NCBI RefSeq assembly: GCF_019226825.1
Contig: NZ_CP076642.1
Span: 992,001-1,056,000, forward strand
DNA length: 64,000 nt
DNA from: Vibrio ostreae
GTDB taxonomy: Bacteria > Pseudomonadota > Gammaproteobacteria > Enterobacterales > Vibrionaceae
Reading direction: 5' to 3'
Below are positions 9,603 through 19,239 of this stretch, piece after piece (positions within the stretch are counted from its first letter, which is position 1; each line of letters begins with the position of its first letter). A model generated the notes under the pieces. That model had not been told where the DNA came from, did not search any database, and saw only the letters and a list, made by a program, of their open reading frames with translations. The translations under genes and the position numbers were made by a program.

Positions 9603-10235
9603 ATGCGAATCCGCTGGTTATGTTTGCTATGGCTGCTGTCAGTCTGTACAGCACAGGCTGACAGTCCACAACGATGGGAAATAGCCAAAAACGAGGATGG
9701 TATTACCATTCACACCCGCCATCATCAGGATGGTCTGGTCGAAATCCGCGCCCAGATGTTTGAGCAAACCAGCTATGCGGCTTTTCTGGCGCTGCTGGAA
9801 GACAGCGCCAATCTCCCGAACTGGATAGATAACGTCTCTTCCAGCCGTGTACTCAAACAGCTCTCACCCAATGAGAATATTGTTTATACCCGCTTCAGCG
9901 CCCCTTGGCCGGCACGCAATCGCGATATGGTAACTTATTCCCGCTTTGAACAACCGAACGGCGCTTTTATTCTCACCATCGAAGATGCTTCAAACCGCTA
10001 CCCGCCACAGCCGGACTATATTCGCATTAAAGGGGTCAAAGCGACCTGGACACTGGAAAAACTCACCAACGGTCTGACTCATATTGACTACATTGCCTTC
10101 GCCGATCCGGGCGGCAACCTGCCAGACTGGATGGCCAACAAGCTATCCGTCTCCAGCGCCTTTAATACCTTTCAGGGCCTCAGACAGCAATTGCCCAAAT
10201 ATCAGCAGCGCCAGCATTCTCAAGTCAGTGAATAA
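9603..10235 (+). CDS. START-domain lipid-binding-like periplasmic protein
   Basis: 210 residues. A signal peptide (cleavage after CTAQA, near residue 19) directs export. The mature part is one START/Bet v 1-type domain: 'WEIAKNEDGITIHTR' opens the fold, 'LPNWIDNVSSSRVL' and 'FSAPWPARNRDMV' are the typical central motifs, and 'LPDWMANKLSVSSAFNTFQGLR' is the C-terminal helix covering the pocket. Proteins of this type bind hydrophobic ligands; ligand and role are unknown. The stop codon ends at 10235 and the convergent MAPEG gene's stop begins at 10236, so the genes abut with no spacer. Confidence 0.82.
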   Translation: MRIRWLCLLWLLSVCTAQADSPQRWEIAKNEDGITIHTRHHQDGLVEIRAQMFEQTSYAAFLALLEDSANLPNWIDNVSSSRVLKQLSPNENIVYTRFSAPWPARNRDMVTYSRFEQPNGAFILTIEDASNRYPPQPDYIRIKGVKATWTLEKLTNGLTHIDYIAFADPGGNLPDWMANKLSVSSAFNTFQGLRQQLPKYQQRQHSQVSE

Positions 10236-10622
10236 TTACCACAGCTTGGCATAAGGCAGATGAATCAGATTCAGCACCATCAACAGCGTCATCACCCCAA
10301 ACGTCAGCTTCATGCCGATCACGCGGCCTTTGAGCTGATCATTTAATATTGCTTTAGCATGCAGCACGCGACCGACCATAAAAGCAATCCCGCACAGATG
10401 AATCCACCATACGGCGGCACCATTCGTTTCGGCCAGCCCCATCAAAATCAAAGTGATCGGTACATACTCAGTCGCATTGCCCTGCGCACTGCACGCCAGA
10501 GTCAACGCATTCACACCACCGTCCCTATACTTCACTCGATGGCGCCGACGTTGCTTGATGACCTGCACCGCCAACCAAATCATCAACCCAGCCAAAATGA
10601 CGGCATACAACGCTGTAACCAT
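10236..10622 (-). CDS. MAPEG family membrane protein
   Basis: 128-residue integral membrane protein with four hydrophobic helices and the MAPEG pattern: 'YRDGGVNALTLACSAQGNATEYVPI' (AQGNATEY region) followed by 'MVGRVLHA'. MAPEG proteins include glutathione-dependent enzymes of eicosanoid and detoxification metabolism, and bacterial members are generally uncharacterised. The Arg in GRVLHA matches a residue conserved in glutathione-binding members. It stands alone, convergent and abutting the START-domain gene. Confidence 0.82.
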   Translation of the reverse strand: MVTALYAVILAGLMIWLAVQVIKQRRRHRVKYRDGGVNALTLACSAQGNATEYVPITLILMGLAETNGAAVWWIHLCGIAFMVGRVLHAKAILNDQLKGRVIGMKLTFGVMTLLMVLNLIHLPYAKLW

Positions 10623-10674
10623 AAGATTTCCTTAGTATCAATTGAGGAGATAAGTGTAGATGAAAAGAACGCAA

Positions 10675-10697
10675 AAAGCGCTGCTCGGCAACGCTTT
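10675..10697 (-). terminator. Intrinsic terminator after the T6SS effector/immunity genes
   Basis: On the minus strand AAAGCGTTGC pairs with GCAGCGCTTT around a CGA loop (one U-G wobble) and is followed by TTGCG. It lies 27 bases past the last codon of the immunity gene and would close the hcp-vgrG-vasW-vasX-tsiV2 unit. Confidence 0.6.
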
Positions 10698-10723
10698 GAG
10701 TATGAGTGTAGATAGCATCAATA

Positions 10724-11822
10724 TCAGGCCTGTTTTTCTTGCCAGGCCTCCATATAGCGGCTGCACGCATCACCGATGCTAAAAATGGTGTGGCCTTGGG
10801 CATATTCATTGCGAGCCAGCATGTCATTGACGTAATTGAGCTCTGCACTCGGCTTTTTCCACTGTTCTTCTGGCAGCGGCTTGCTCCACTCAGCGACTTC
10901 AGGAAAATCATCCGGGCGGCGTTTTAATCTGCTCATTTCGTAGTTAGTACGCCAGATACCCAGCATCGTGCCGTTGATGTACCACCAAAAACGGGTCGCC
11001 GAGCTAAATTCATCCCGCTGAATCTCGTGCGCCGCGCAGTGCTCTTCAATAATCCCTTCCAACGTCAGTGGTGAGGGGTCACCTATGGCATCCGGCCCCT
11101 CTTCCATAAAGACGCGAATCATCTCCCCAGACAGATGCGGCATAAAACTTATCGATTGACCCAATCTGCAGCGCTGACCAGAAATGACCGTAATGGTCTT
11201 CATCGTTGGCGGCAATCATCAGACTCGCCGATGACATCACCCCACCAGTGCTCACTGTGCGGCTCTGCCCAACCATGGCATATACGTGCTCCCAGGGCAC
11301 AACTCGTGTCTCAGTCTTTTTCAGCTCTTCATTCCAACGTGAAAACAACACTTCCCTGCGTTGACGGTGAAAACGAACTGGAAGTGTTTGAGAAAGCTGT
11401 TTTCTCATGGAGAACATTGTTTTAAAAATAATAAACAAAAGACCGAGAAAGGGCACAAAAGAAACAAACAGTGCTGAGTAAAATTCTTGGTCTCGGAATT
11501 CATTTTGCCATTCACCATTAATGAGCACCTCTCTAAAAGAATTCTGGTACATCCCTTCAACCCCACCTAAATAACTATATGGCAATAGAAAAAGACTGAA
11601 GCCGATACAAAACACCATCCACATTAACTGTGTTTGAAAAATAACCCCACCTACGCCACCAATATCTATATAGCTCGAATTTTTATTGATTAACTGGTTA
11701 CAGCTCTTTGCTCTCTTGACTAAAGACTTTATGGGTAAAGGACTTAGCACTTGACTATCACCAAATGCTATATCCGTTTTTTGACCAGATACAAAAGGGA
11801 AAGAACTACTATTACTAATCAT
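10724..11822 (-). pseudogene. tsiV2: TsiV2-like T6SS immunity protein (DUF6708-like), frameshifted
   Basis: Membrane protein expected to neutralise the VasX-like effector, by position equivalent to V. cholerae VCA0021 (TsiV2). Start ATG 11822 (MISNSSSFPF) overlaps the vasX stop by eight bases and has GAGG six bases upstream, so it is translationally coupled. Residues about 60-90 and 120-140 are transmembrane helices. The soluble part has the pattern 'ETRVVPWEHVYAMV'. Frame 1 ends at 11079 and frame 2 (to 10724) continues the same domain. Removing one G from a GGGG run (plus-strand C4, 11125-11128) joins them into 'SVWEMIRVFMEEGP', a typical DUF6708 segment. If real, the cell may lack this immunity protein while the adjacent effector is also frameshifted. 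Confidence 0.75.
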
Positions 11823-14800
11823 TATATTCCTCAATTTTATCTTCTAACTGTTTCAACGCACCAACTAAGACTGAACCATCAACTGCTTGTAAGTCATTAT
11901 CCTCTAGTAGTTCAATTTGATACCAATCCTTTTTATCTCCTGTTGCTGGTTCGAGCAGATCAATAGTGAATCTAGCTCCCCCTTGCTCTGAAAACAACTT
12001 ATTCCCATATTGTGATGTTACCTCAACCATTAAATCTAAATATCGTAATTTCTTCTGTCGAAGTATATCCTGTGGCCAATCAAACTCAAATAATGTATTA
12101 CTACCATCATATTTCACTCGGCCATTATCAACCAATTCATTAGTAATATCTAAAGATTCTTTATTGGCCACTGTTTTAACAAAGCCAGCTATCTTTACCT
12201 GTCTAGGAGTAGCCATTGGAGCCCAAATTCGTAATTTTTTTACTCGATGCTTTGTTACATACCTTAGCATATTACCATTCGCAGACAATTGTTGTTGTCT
12301 AAAAGTTTTTGTAGCTATCTGTACTATAGGGGCCTGTGTTGCTTCGAGCCAACTTGTAAATTGTTCATCATAACTCCAATTTTGATTATCATACCAAAAC
12401 CAAAAACCACTCTTTCCCCAAGATGATTTACTTACCCAATTCATCAGTGGGGAGGATTTAAGAAAATTATATCCGATCTCTCCACCTAAAATTAATAATG
12501 ATGCAAACAACATATATGGATTAGATCTAGCAACAAGTCCAAATGCTTGCTCTACTACAGCAGTCCAAGTTACCTGCCCTTGGGCTGCTGAAGCTGCTAA
12601 TAAGAAAGTTTTCCCTGCAATTTTACCGCTATGCCAACCTTGTATTGAATCTCCGACAAAAGCACTGGATGAAGATATTACTGATGCAAAATCTCCATTA
12701 CTCCAAGATTTTTTCATTCTTTCTTGCTGTTTTAATAAATCAGTCCCACTTGAAAATAATGTTAGTGTACTAATGCCTGCCGAACCAAAAGTTATCACTT
12801 TAGAAAGAACTCTATAGTCAGCTTTATTTGACATAGATATCCAATTTAGACTTGATTTTACCTTTGCAATTTCTAGAGATATAGAAGCAGCTGATGATAA
12901 TAAGCTAGTAAATCCAGAAAAATACTCGAAAGATTCAGTAATAGTTAACGCTGATTTTTTAGAGAATGCTTCCTTTGTATTAGTCCAATTCCATACATTT
13001 AGTGCAAAGACAACGAATGCCGCACTACCACTCCCTATTGATCCTCTGAATGATTTCCCCTCAGAGACGCCATACAAAAGCTCATTTTTCAATACTTTCC
13101 TGCGTATTTCAAGTAGCTCATTAATTTCTTCCGCTGTGACGCCAGACGCTTTGATAATAATTTGTGAAGGTAAATGCTTACTTCCAGATTTTGCAATCGG
13201 TTCCGAGCGAGTTGCTAATGCCAACAGAATTTGTTCAGATTCTTCACCTAACAGCTTTAACTGACGATTATAATCAGCGCGAAGTGAATCTTTTTGTGCA
13301 GTAGTTAGTTTGTTTGATTCTACTAACGTACGATTTTTTATAACTTTTTCATACTCTACCCGAATATTTTCTAATTTACTAAACTCTCTATTAAAACTTT
13401 CAATTCCAGAATAAACACCTACATCAAGAATTATATTTGCGTTCTTTTTATGCCCCAATAATGCTGCGATCATACCTGGACGAGCTTGATAGATAAAAGA
13501 GTTCACTCTTGCTTGAGTTGAATCAATATTCTTTGCTAATTCATTTAGTTCATCTAGAGATAAACTAGATAGATTAATCGCAAACCTATTTAATTGTTCC
13601 TTAACACTATCGGCTACTTTATCTATTTCAATCAAATGTAAACCAGTCAACAACGCCTGAAAATCATGTAAACCAGAAAGCCCATCCAATGTATTATTGG
13701 TATTGTCATAAACACTTTTTGAAGGTGCAATATATTGAACCCACTCTTTCCAATCTAGATACTTGTCATCAATCGTGCCAATGTTATCTTTATTACCCAC
13801 ATAGGTATGTAAGTTTTGTTCACCAACCGTACCAAAAAAGAAATCTCGTACTTTTTTCTTGTTATCATGATATTCTGCAATATCTTCTATCCAATGATTT
13901 TCTAAAACTAAACGAGATACAAATTCATCCTTATTTTCTTTATCAAATACAGGAATGATATCATAAGCGAAAGGCAGTACCGCAACGCGGTCATTCTCTA
14001 TTTTATCACCTTGAATATGCCACTGTTCTATTTTTTTTTTGAACCGAACTAAACCAAGCTTCCATATCCTCGTATTCAATTCTGGCTAAAATTCCTCGGT
14101 CACCTAACCATCCACCAAACTCACCTTCCACTTGATCATCATTTTCTTTTTTTACCTGATGAAAGAAAAACTCCAATTCACTCTGAGCTATACCAATTCT
14201 TTCCGCCATTTCCAGGTTTAACTGACGCTGATATTGATAATTTTGAAATTCATGCGAGGTTTCAATGCTATCCATATCCAAAGAATATTGTGAATAGCCT
14301 CTAGTCTTATCAGTAACAAAACTCCAATATTCCTTTTTCGCTTGCGTATAGTCGATAAACCTTTGTTTTAATTTTTCTTCGTCGGCTTTAATAAAGTTCA
14401 TCAGTTTTTCATTATTGGTATTCGCATTAAACTGACGTTCTCCGACCTCAATAAGAAGTTTAATCTGTGTAGCAGCAAAGTACTTCGCTCTATTATTGTC
14501 TTGTTGAAACCATTCAACTTCCATATTAATAATGCTATTATCGCAGTTTGACAGTTCTGTCATCACACCCATTGGATCTTCTAAAATAAGTACAGCAGAG
14601 TCTAATTCAAATTCTGGTTCTATTTGGCTGAGTAATTCATTAGGGTCTACTTGCTGTGGTTTATCTTTCAGCCAGCACCAGCGATATGCCTCTTCGTAAT
14701 CACTGTTTTCCGGATTACAATCTGCCATATTACTCTCTAATGCACTCGTAGGTAATAAATGCCGAGACCCAGTTAAACAACTGAACGAACCTACATCGCA

Positions 14801-15274
14801 AGTCTGCATCATTTTAGCCCGCAAATTTTCAGAATCTAAAAGCTGTGACTGAAGCTTAGGTGATATTTTCGTTGGACTGAATAAGACCTCTATTGTCCCT
14901 TCTCTTGCAACAAAAAGTCCTTGCTCTGATTCGAGATAAACATATTCTTCACCAGATTGACCGTCCACAAGTTGCTGCTGCTCTAACTTGATAACTTTTC
15001 CGTCTGGCTGAATGTGATAAACATAAATAATATCTTGGCGCTGACTATGAATGAGGTAAATATATCCTTCGTCAATAGGCCTTACACCAACATGCCGATA
15101 AGACACTTCAGGTTTTAAGCGACTGGAAATGGCCGGATGCTCTGGCTGTGATTCAACCAAAGCATACCTAACTGGAATCAGCTGTAATTTTGACAGCTTA
15201 AGCGGACAAGTACCGGCCGGATCCTGAGAATCTTTTGTCTGGCCGGATTTGGCTGAATTCATTGCGCCACTCAT
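11815..15274 (-). pseudogene. vasX: VasX-like T6SS membrane-disrupting effector, split by an A10 frameshift
   Basis: Two overlapping frames (15274-14006, 422 aa; 14079-11815, 754 aa) make one protein of about 1,150 residues, near the 1,085 of V. cholerae VasX (VCA0020). They join if one A is removed from a run of ten A on the coding strand (plus-strand T10, 14031-14040), giving 'WFSSVQKKIEQWHIQG'. The N-terminal part has the VasX-type domain 'CPLKLSKLQLIPVRYALVES' and 'VRPIDEGYIYLIH'. The C-terminal part contains several hydrophobic segments ('FASLLILGGEIGYNFL', 'LLSSAASISLEIA') consistent with a pore-forming toxin. It starts four bases inside vasW and overlaps tsiV2. The body is much more AT-rich than its neighbours. 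An A10 tract can itself cause polymerase slippage, so a mixture of frames is possible. Confidence 0.85.
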
Positions 15275-16131
15275 GCTTGTCTCTCCTGCGATTGTGAATA
15301 CTGGTATGCCAGGTTTGCTGCTGCTTCAATACGTTGTGATGGGGTTTGTTGCGAAGGTTGATGAATCAACTGATAAATATCTGCATAAACCGGCTCTTGA
15401 ACGGCTTGCTGGCCGACAAAGCCGATGACATTAAAAAACATCAACAGGTCACGCTCAGAGCTAAAGCCTTGCTGATAGGCATTTTCGGCCTGCCGTGCCA
15501 GCCAGCCAGGCTGAGAGGCATGTTGAGCCAGTGTTTCCGGAAACCAGCGCAGCATATGATTTTCGATACTTTCCAGGGTATTACACCAGGTTACCTGACC
15601 CAATAATCGCCACTGCTCATCAGAAAGCTTGTAGGTGCCTTGCTCCGCCGCAAGCAGCGCGTCAGGTTTTACCAAGTGCTGCCAGCCTTTTCGGGTGGGT
15701 AGCCAGGCCTGATTCATCACCTGCCACAAATTGGCCACTCCGGTACTGAGCAATATGTATCCACATTCTGTGTTCGCCATTTTGGCAAATACTGAAGAAC
15801 CATAGGGGGATTTGACCTTAATCAGACTTCGTAACCCATCCGCGACCTGATTGAGTGGCAGTGATGAGGAAAAGAAATACCCCGCCATCGCTTCATTTAA
15901 CTCTAAAAACCAATCTGTTACCGATTGTGTCGCTCTGATGACATACGGCGAAACCGGCAGCAATTCCTGATACGGAGCATCGAGATAAATCGGCTCCAGA
16001 TCCAGCTCACCTTTGAGGCCATACAGCTTAACCGCAAGATGTTCAATCTGCGCACCATCGACCAAAAGGTAAAGCACCTCATGTGAATCGATAGTCATAT
16101 CTGGAACTGTGGTCACTAAGTTTGCTTTCAT
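15271..16131 (-). CDS. vasW: DUF4123 T6SS effector adaptor (VasW-like)
   Basis: 286 residues. DUF4123 proteins (Tap/TEC adaptors) load an effector encoded downstream onto the tip of the VgrG encoded upstream. The family's opening 'EVLYLLVDGAQIEHLAVKLY' and the 'EPIYLDAPYQELLPVSPYVI' strand are visible, and the C-terminal half is helical with repeated W and Q. It overlaps both neighbours by four bases (vgrG stop 16128, vasX start 15274), a tight coupling that fits the order vgrG-adaptor-effector of V. cholerae VCA0018-VCA0020. It is intact although the effector behind it is frameshifted. Confidence 0.88.
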   Translation of the reverse strand: MKANLVTTVPDMTIDSHEVLYLLVDGAQIEHLAVKLYGLKGELDLEPIYLDAPYQELLPVSPYVIRATQSVTDWFLELNEAMAGYFFSSSLPLNQVADGLRSLIKVKSPYGSSVFAKMANTECGYILLSTGVANLWQVMNQAWLPTRKGWQHLVKPDALLAAEQGTYKLSDEQWRLLGQVTWCNTLESIENHMLRWFPETLAQHASQPGWLARQAENAYQQGFSSERDLLMFFNVIGFVGQQAVQEPVYADIYQLIHQPSQQTPSQRIEAAANLAYQYSQSQERQA

Positions 16132-18215
16132 GCCTGCTCTTTTGCCTCTTCACACACTTCACAAACCGGGTCTTTACCTTTCAGCGCTTCAATCTGCCGG
16201 CTTTTCAGCAGCGGCGACATCGATTGCTGACTGGCGGTGATGCTCTGCGCTTCAGCGGCTTGCGGCGCAGCCACCGCCTCTATCCCCCCTGGCAATACAG
16301 CCGTCAGGCCGCCGTAGCCAGAGCCTGAACTGGCACTGCCGCCGGAGTTGAGGTTGATAGCTGAGCCGACCGCATGTACGCCGGCCGGGTCGATTTTGAT
16401 GAAGCTGCCGCCACCCTGAATGGTGATCTCGCTTCCGGCGTCCAGTACCAGTTTGTTGCCCGCTTTAAGGTGAACTTCGCTGCCGGCTTCAAAGATGGAT
16501 TTGGCGCCGACTTTCTGCTGCAGTCCGCCGCCAATGTCGACGCTGTTATCAAGGGCAATATTGGTCCGGCTTTCGCCGCCGATGGTGAGGTGCTGGTTGT
16601 TGTGCACCTGAGTAAAACTGTCATTGGTGATGGTCTGATGTTTATCGTGCTTGATGCGGTAGGTCTGGTCGTTTTCAATCAGGCGCTCGAGATCTTTCTG
16701 CGCATGCAGATAAATCTGCTCACTACCGGCCTGGTCTTCCAGGCTCAGTTCGTTATAGCCTTCGCCCTGATGGGTTTGGGTACGCAACACGGTTTTGGTT
16801 TTATTGTCCGGCAAGGGGTACGGCGCCACATTCGTCGCGTGGTAGGTTCGTCCGGTGACAATCGGCTGATCCGGGTCGCCGTTTAAGAACGACACAATCA
16901 CTTCATGGCCGATACGCGGGATAGCCAACATACCGTATTGGCTGCCGGCCCAGTCCTGGGCAACCCGCACCCAGCATGAGCTGTGCTCGTCGCGGTTGGA
17001 ATCGCGATCCCAGGGGAAATGCAGTTTGACCCGGCCATGCTCGTCACAGAAAATCTCTTCACCCTGCGGGCCGACCACAGTGGCTATCATCGGGCCGTCT
17101 ACCTGAGGTTTGGTTTGCGGCGTGGCGCGCCAGTTCATATTGCCCGGAATAAGCTTAAACTGGTTGGCATAAGTCGTGGCACCGCTGCCGCCCGCCTCTT
17201 CCAATGCCTGTGGCTGCCTGCCCTGATGCGCAATACTGACCACCAGCCACTCGCGGTTGAGACTGTCATCGCTGTGCTCAGTCAGGGCAAACTTAACCCC
17301 GGCGCGCAGCAGCGGCTGATTACTGCGCCCGCTGGCGCTGTGGGCGTCACGGCGCAGATAGTCGAGGCGGATCTGGCTGTACGCTTTGCCGTTGGCATCA
17401 TCTTTATAGCGCCCCGGCGCATCAAAGTGTTGGTAACCGTCCTGCTGATAGGCCATCTCGGCGCCGGTCGCGCTTTGGGCAAACGAGTAAGCCGGCTTTT
17501 TAAAACTGTAGTCACGCAGCGCTGTGTCGCTGACTTCCGCCTGGGTATTGCTGCTGAGTGCGGAGATGTAAGGCGTATCCATCACGCCGCCGGCTAACGT
17601 GTTGTAGGGCACCGGCACGCCGAGTGACGGCAGAGAGTCTGACGCATCACTGAATAACAAGGTGTGCTTGCCTTCTTGATGCACAAAGCTGTACACCAGC
17701 CCTTCTTCGGCGGCGAGACGATGAACGAAATCGAGGTCAGATTCGCGGTACTGGACACAAAACTCACGCTGCGCGCAATCGCGGGTCAGGGAAAAGGCAT
17801 ACTCATTAATGCCCATCTCCTGCAGCAGCACAGCGATGATCTCCGGCACGGTTTTAAGCTGGAAAATCCGGCTGTTGTGACGCAGTGACAAACGCTCCAG
17901 CGCCGGCACCAATGTCAGTGAGTAGAAGGTATGGTGATGGCCGGTATCGCCGCGGCTGAAGCGGCGCACAATGCCGTTGACGCGCTGGACCAGCACATTG
18001 TCGCGATAAAACGTCAGCTCTGCGGTTTTATCGACGATAGCGTCAGCACTCAGGTTCGGTTGCCGGCTGGCCAGTTCAATCTGATAGCGGAAACCATGAC
18101 AAGGCGCACTACCCTGCCCCTCACTGGACAAGGTTTCCTGCCCGTTAAACGCATGCACCACCAGGGTGTCGTCTTCCAGCCCTTCGACCTGAATTTGATA
18201 ACTTAACGTCGCCAT
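16128..18215 (-). CDS. vgrG: Type VI secretion spike protein VgrG
   Basis: 695 residues, forming the trimeric spike at the tip of the T6SS tube. The N-terminal gp27-like module contains 'CHGFRYQIELASRQPNLSAD' and 'VQYRESDLDFVHRLAAEEGL'. The gp5 OB-fold carries the hallmark 'DEHGRVKLHFPWDRDSNRDE' and 'GSQYGMLAIPRIGHEVIVSF'. The C-terminal beta-prism needle follows ('GAKSIFEAGSEVHLKAGNKL'). The protein stops soon after the needle, so it has no evolved effector domain and must carry cargo through VasW. The tail ends with a CxxC (DPVCEVCEEA). Start ATG 18215. Corresponds by context to V. cholerae VgrG-2 (VCA0018). Confidence 0.95.
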   Translation of the reverse strand: MATLSYQIQVEGLEDDTLVVHAFNGQETLSSEGQGSAPCHGFRYQIELASRQPNLSADAIVDKTAELTFYRDNVLVQRVNGIVRRFSRGDTGHHHTFYSLTLVPALERLSLRHNSRIFQLKTVPEIIAVLLQEMGINEYAFSLTRDCAQREFCVQYRESDLDFVHRLAAEEGLVYSFVHQEGKHTLLFSDASDSLPSLGVPVPYNTLAGGVMDTPYISALSSNTQAEVSDTALRDYSFKKPAYSFAQSATGAEMAYQQDGYQHFDAPGRYKDDANGKAYSQIRLDYLRRDAHSASGRSNQPLLRAGVKFALTEHSDDSLNREWLVVSIAHQGRQPQALEEAGGSGATTYANQFKLIPGNMNWRATPQTKPQVDGPMIATVVGPQGEEIFCDEHGRVKLHFPWDRDSNRDEHSSCWVRVAQDWAGSQYGMLAIPRIGHEVIVSFLNGDPDQPIVTGRTYHATNVAPYPLPDNKTKTVLRTQTHQGEGYNELSLEDQAGSEQIYLHAQKDLERLIENDQTYRIKHDKHQTITNDSFTQVHNNQHLTIGGESRTNIALDNSVDIGGGLQQKVGAKSIFEAGSEVHLKAGNKLVLDAGSEITIQGGGSFIKIDPAGVHAVGSAINLNSGGSASSGSGYGGLTAVLPGGIEAVAAPQAAEAQSITASQQSMSPLLKSRQIEALKGKDPVCEVCEEAKEQA

Positions 18216-18382
18216 GCTGCCATTCCTTGCTACTCGGTAAAGATGGGTAACTGCTGAGTTAAACCGGTTGACGCTGTGCGCTCAGCCGGACAAATTTTTG
18301 CTCACCCCTAAACGCAAAACACCCGTGACCATGCTGAAACAGAATGGCGCGGGTCAGATACTTTGGGTTTAAGGCTGACAAA

Positions 18383-18405
18383 GTTGCCCGCCAGCGGCGG
18401 GCAAC
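18383..18405 (-). terminator. Hairpin between hcp and vgrG, probable attenuator
   Basis: GTTGCCCGCC / GGCGGGCAAC with a three-base loop is a 10-bp GC-rich stem just past the hcp stop (18422). On the transcribed strand it is followed by only TTTGT, a weak U-tract, so partial read-through into vgrG is likely. This would give the excess of Hcp over VgrG that tube assembly needs. Confidence 0.65.
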
Positions 18406-18421
18406 TGAGTTCGAGCGTGAC

Positions 18422-18940
18422 TTACGCTTCGACAGGCTTACGCCAGTCATCAGAACCTGAAGTACCCGCGTTAACGTGATCCCAGGTGATTTTGCGGTAA
18501 GACATAGACACAGTCAGGTTCTGAGTGAAATCAGATTTCGCCGGATCCTGACAGTGTGGCATTTCGCAGTGAATATCCACGATAGAGGCGTTCTCCAGCT
18601 TAGTGGTGAAGAAGTTCTCTTGTTTGCCTTCAATAGAGGTACGGTACCATTTCAGCTCAACGTTGGTCATCTTCTCACCAGATGCCAGTGCGTTGTACAG
18701 CAGAGGAACCGCTTTGTTCAGAGACACAGTGAATTTAAACGGCTTGTGTACACGCTGACCAGAAGGCTGACCAGATTGTGGGTCAGTTGGTACAGTCACG
18801 TTGTGATCGAACTGCTGAACCAGCATTTGATCTTCGTGACCTTCAACGAATGAATCGCCGATAGAATCCGCAGTACAAGCGCCTGCAGTGATAAGACCCT
18901 GAGTTTGACCTTCGATAGAGATATAACATGGAGTTGGCAT
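18422..18940 (-). CDS. hcp: Type VI secretion tube protein Hcp
   Basis: 172 residues. Hcp hexamers stack into the T6SS inner tube. The canonical N-terminus 'MPTPCYISIEGQTQGLITAG' and the C-terminal 'FTQNLTVSMSYRKITWDHVN' are present, and length and sequence are those of the highly conserved Vibrio Hcp. Start ATG 18940 has AAGGA eight bases upstream. It is the first gene of the auxiliary cluster and lies behind a sigma-54-type promoter at 19023-19038. No sheath or baseplate genes are in the window, so the main T6SS locus must be elsewhere. Confidence 0.97.
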   Translation of the reverse strand: MPTPCYISIEGQTQGLITAGACTADSIGDSFVEGHEDQMLVQQFDHNVTVPTDPQSGQPSGQRVHKPFKFTVSLNKAVPLLYNALASGEKMTNVELKWYRTSIEGKQENFFTTKLENASIVDIHCEMPHCQDPAKSDFTQNLTVSMSYRKITWDHVNAGTSGSDDWRKPVEA

Positions 18941-19022
18941 TGCTAATTCCTTTCTAACTGATGATGTCGTTTAATGCGACGATGATTGAAATATGCGCCG
19001 GGCGCGAATTCAGTCATAAGGG

Positions 19023-19038
19023 AGCAAGGTCAATGCCA
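19023..19038 (-). promoter_or_regulatory. Sigma-54 (RpoN) promoter of the hcp cluster
   Basis: The minus strand reads TGGCATTGACCTTGCT, matching the consensus TGGCAC-N5-TTGCA with GG and GC at exactly -24/-12 spacing. Transcription would start near 19011, about 70 bases before hcp. V. cholerae hcp operons are known to depend on RpoN and the activator VasH. The activator's sites upstream were not identified. Confidence 0.75.
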
Positions 19039-19170
19039 AAAACACAACTATTAAAAATCAGTTAGTTATATTGAATTAACTATTTTTAGAGCAACAAACT
19101 GCCTCCGGGTGAGCAACATTTTGCTTGGCGGGTAAACTTCTTCCTGCGCTGATGGATTGAGACAGATATG

Positions 19171-19200
19171 AAAAAGCCCGATTTACACTATAAATCGGGC
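19171..19200 (-). terminator. Intrinsic terminator after glgB, with a parS2-like loop region
   Basis: GCCCGATTTA / TAAATCGGGC with a CACTA loop is followed on the minus strand by TTTTT, a strong terminator for glgB. The centre TTTACACTATAAA (19182-19194) differs by one base from the parS2 core TTTACANTGTAAA, so weak ParB2 binding is conceivable. Confidence 0.85.
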
Positions 19201-19239
19201 CGGTCATTCAGGCGATGGTCAATCTATTGCGCCTGAGAA

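Noticed and set aside
14006..14079. Treating the two vasX frames as two separate effectors
   Set aside because: The frames overlap at an A10 run and join into one protein of VasX length and domain order.
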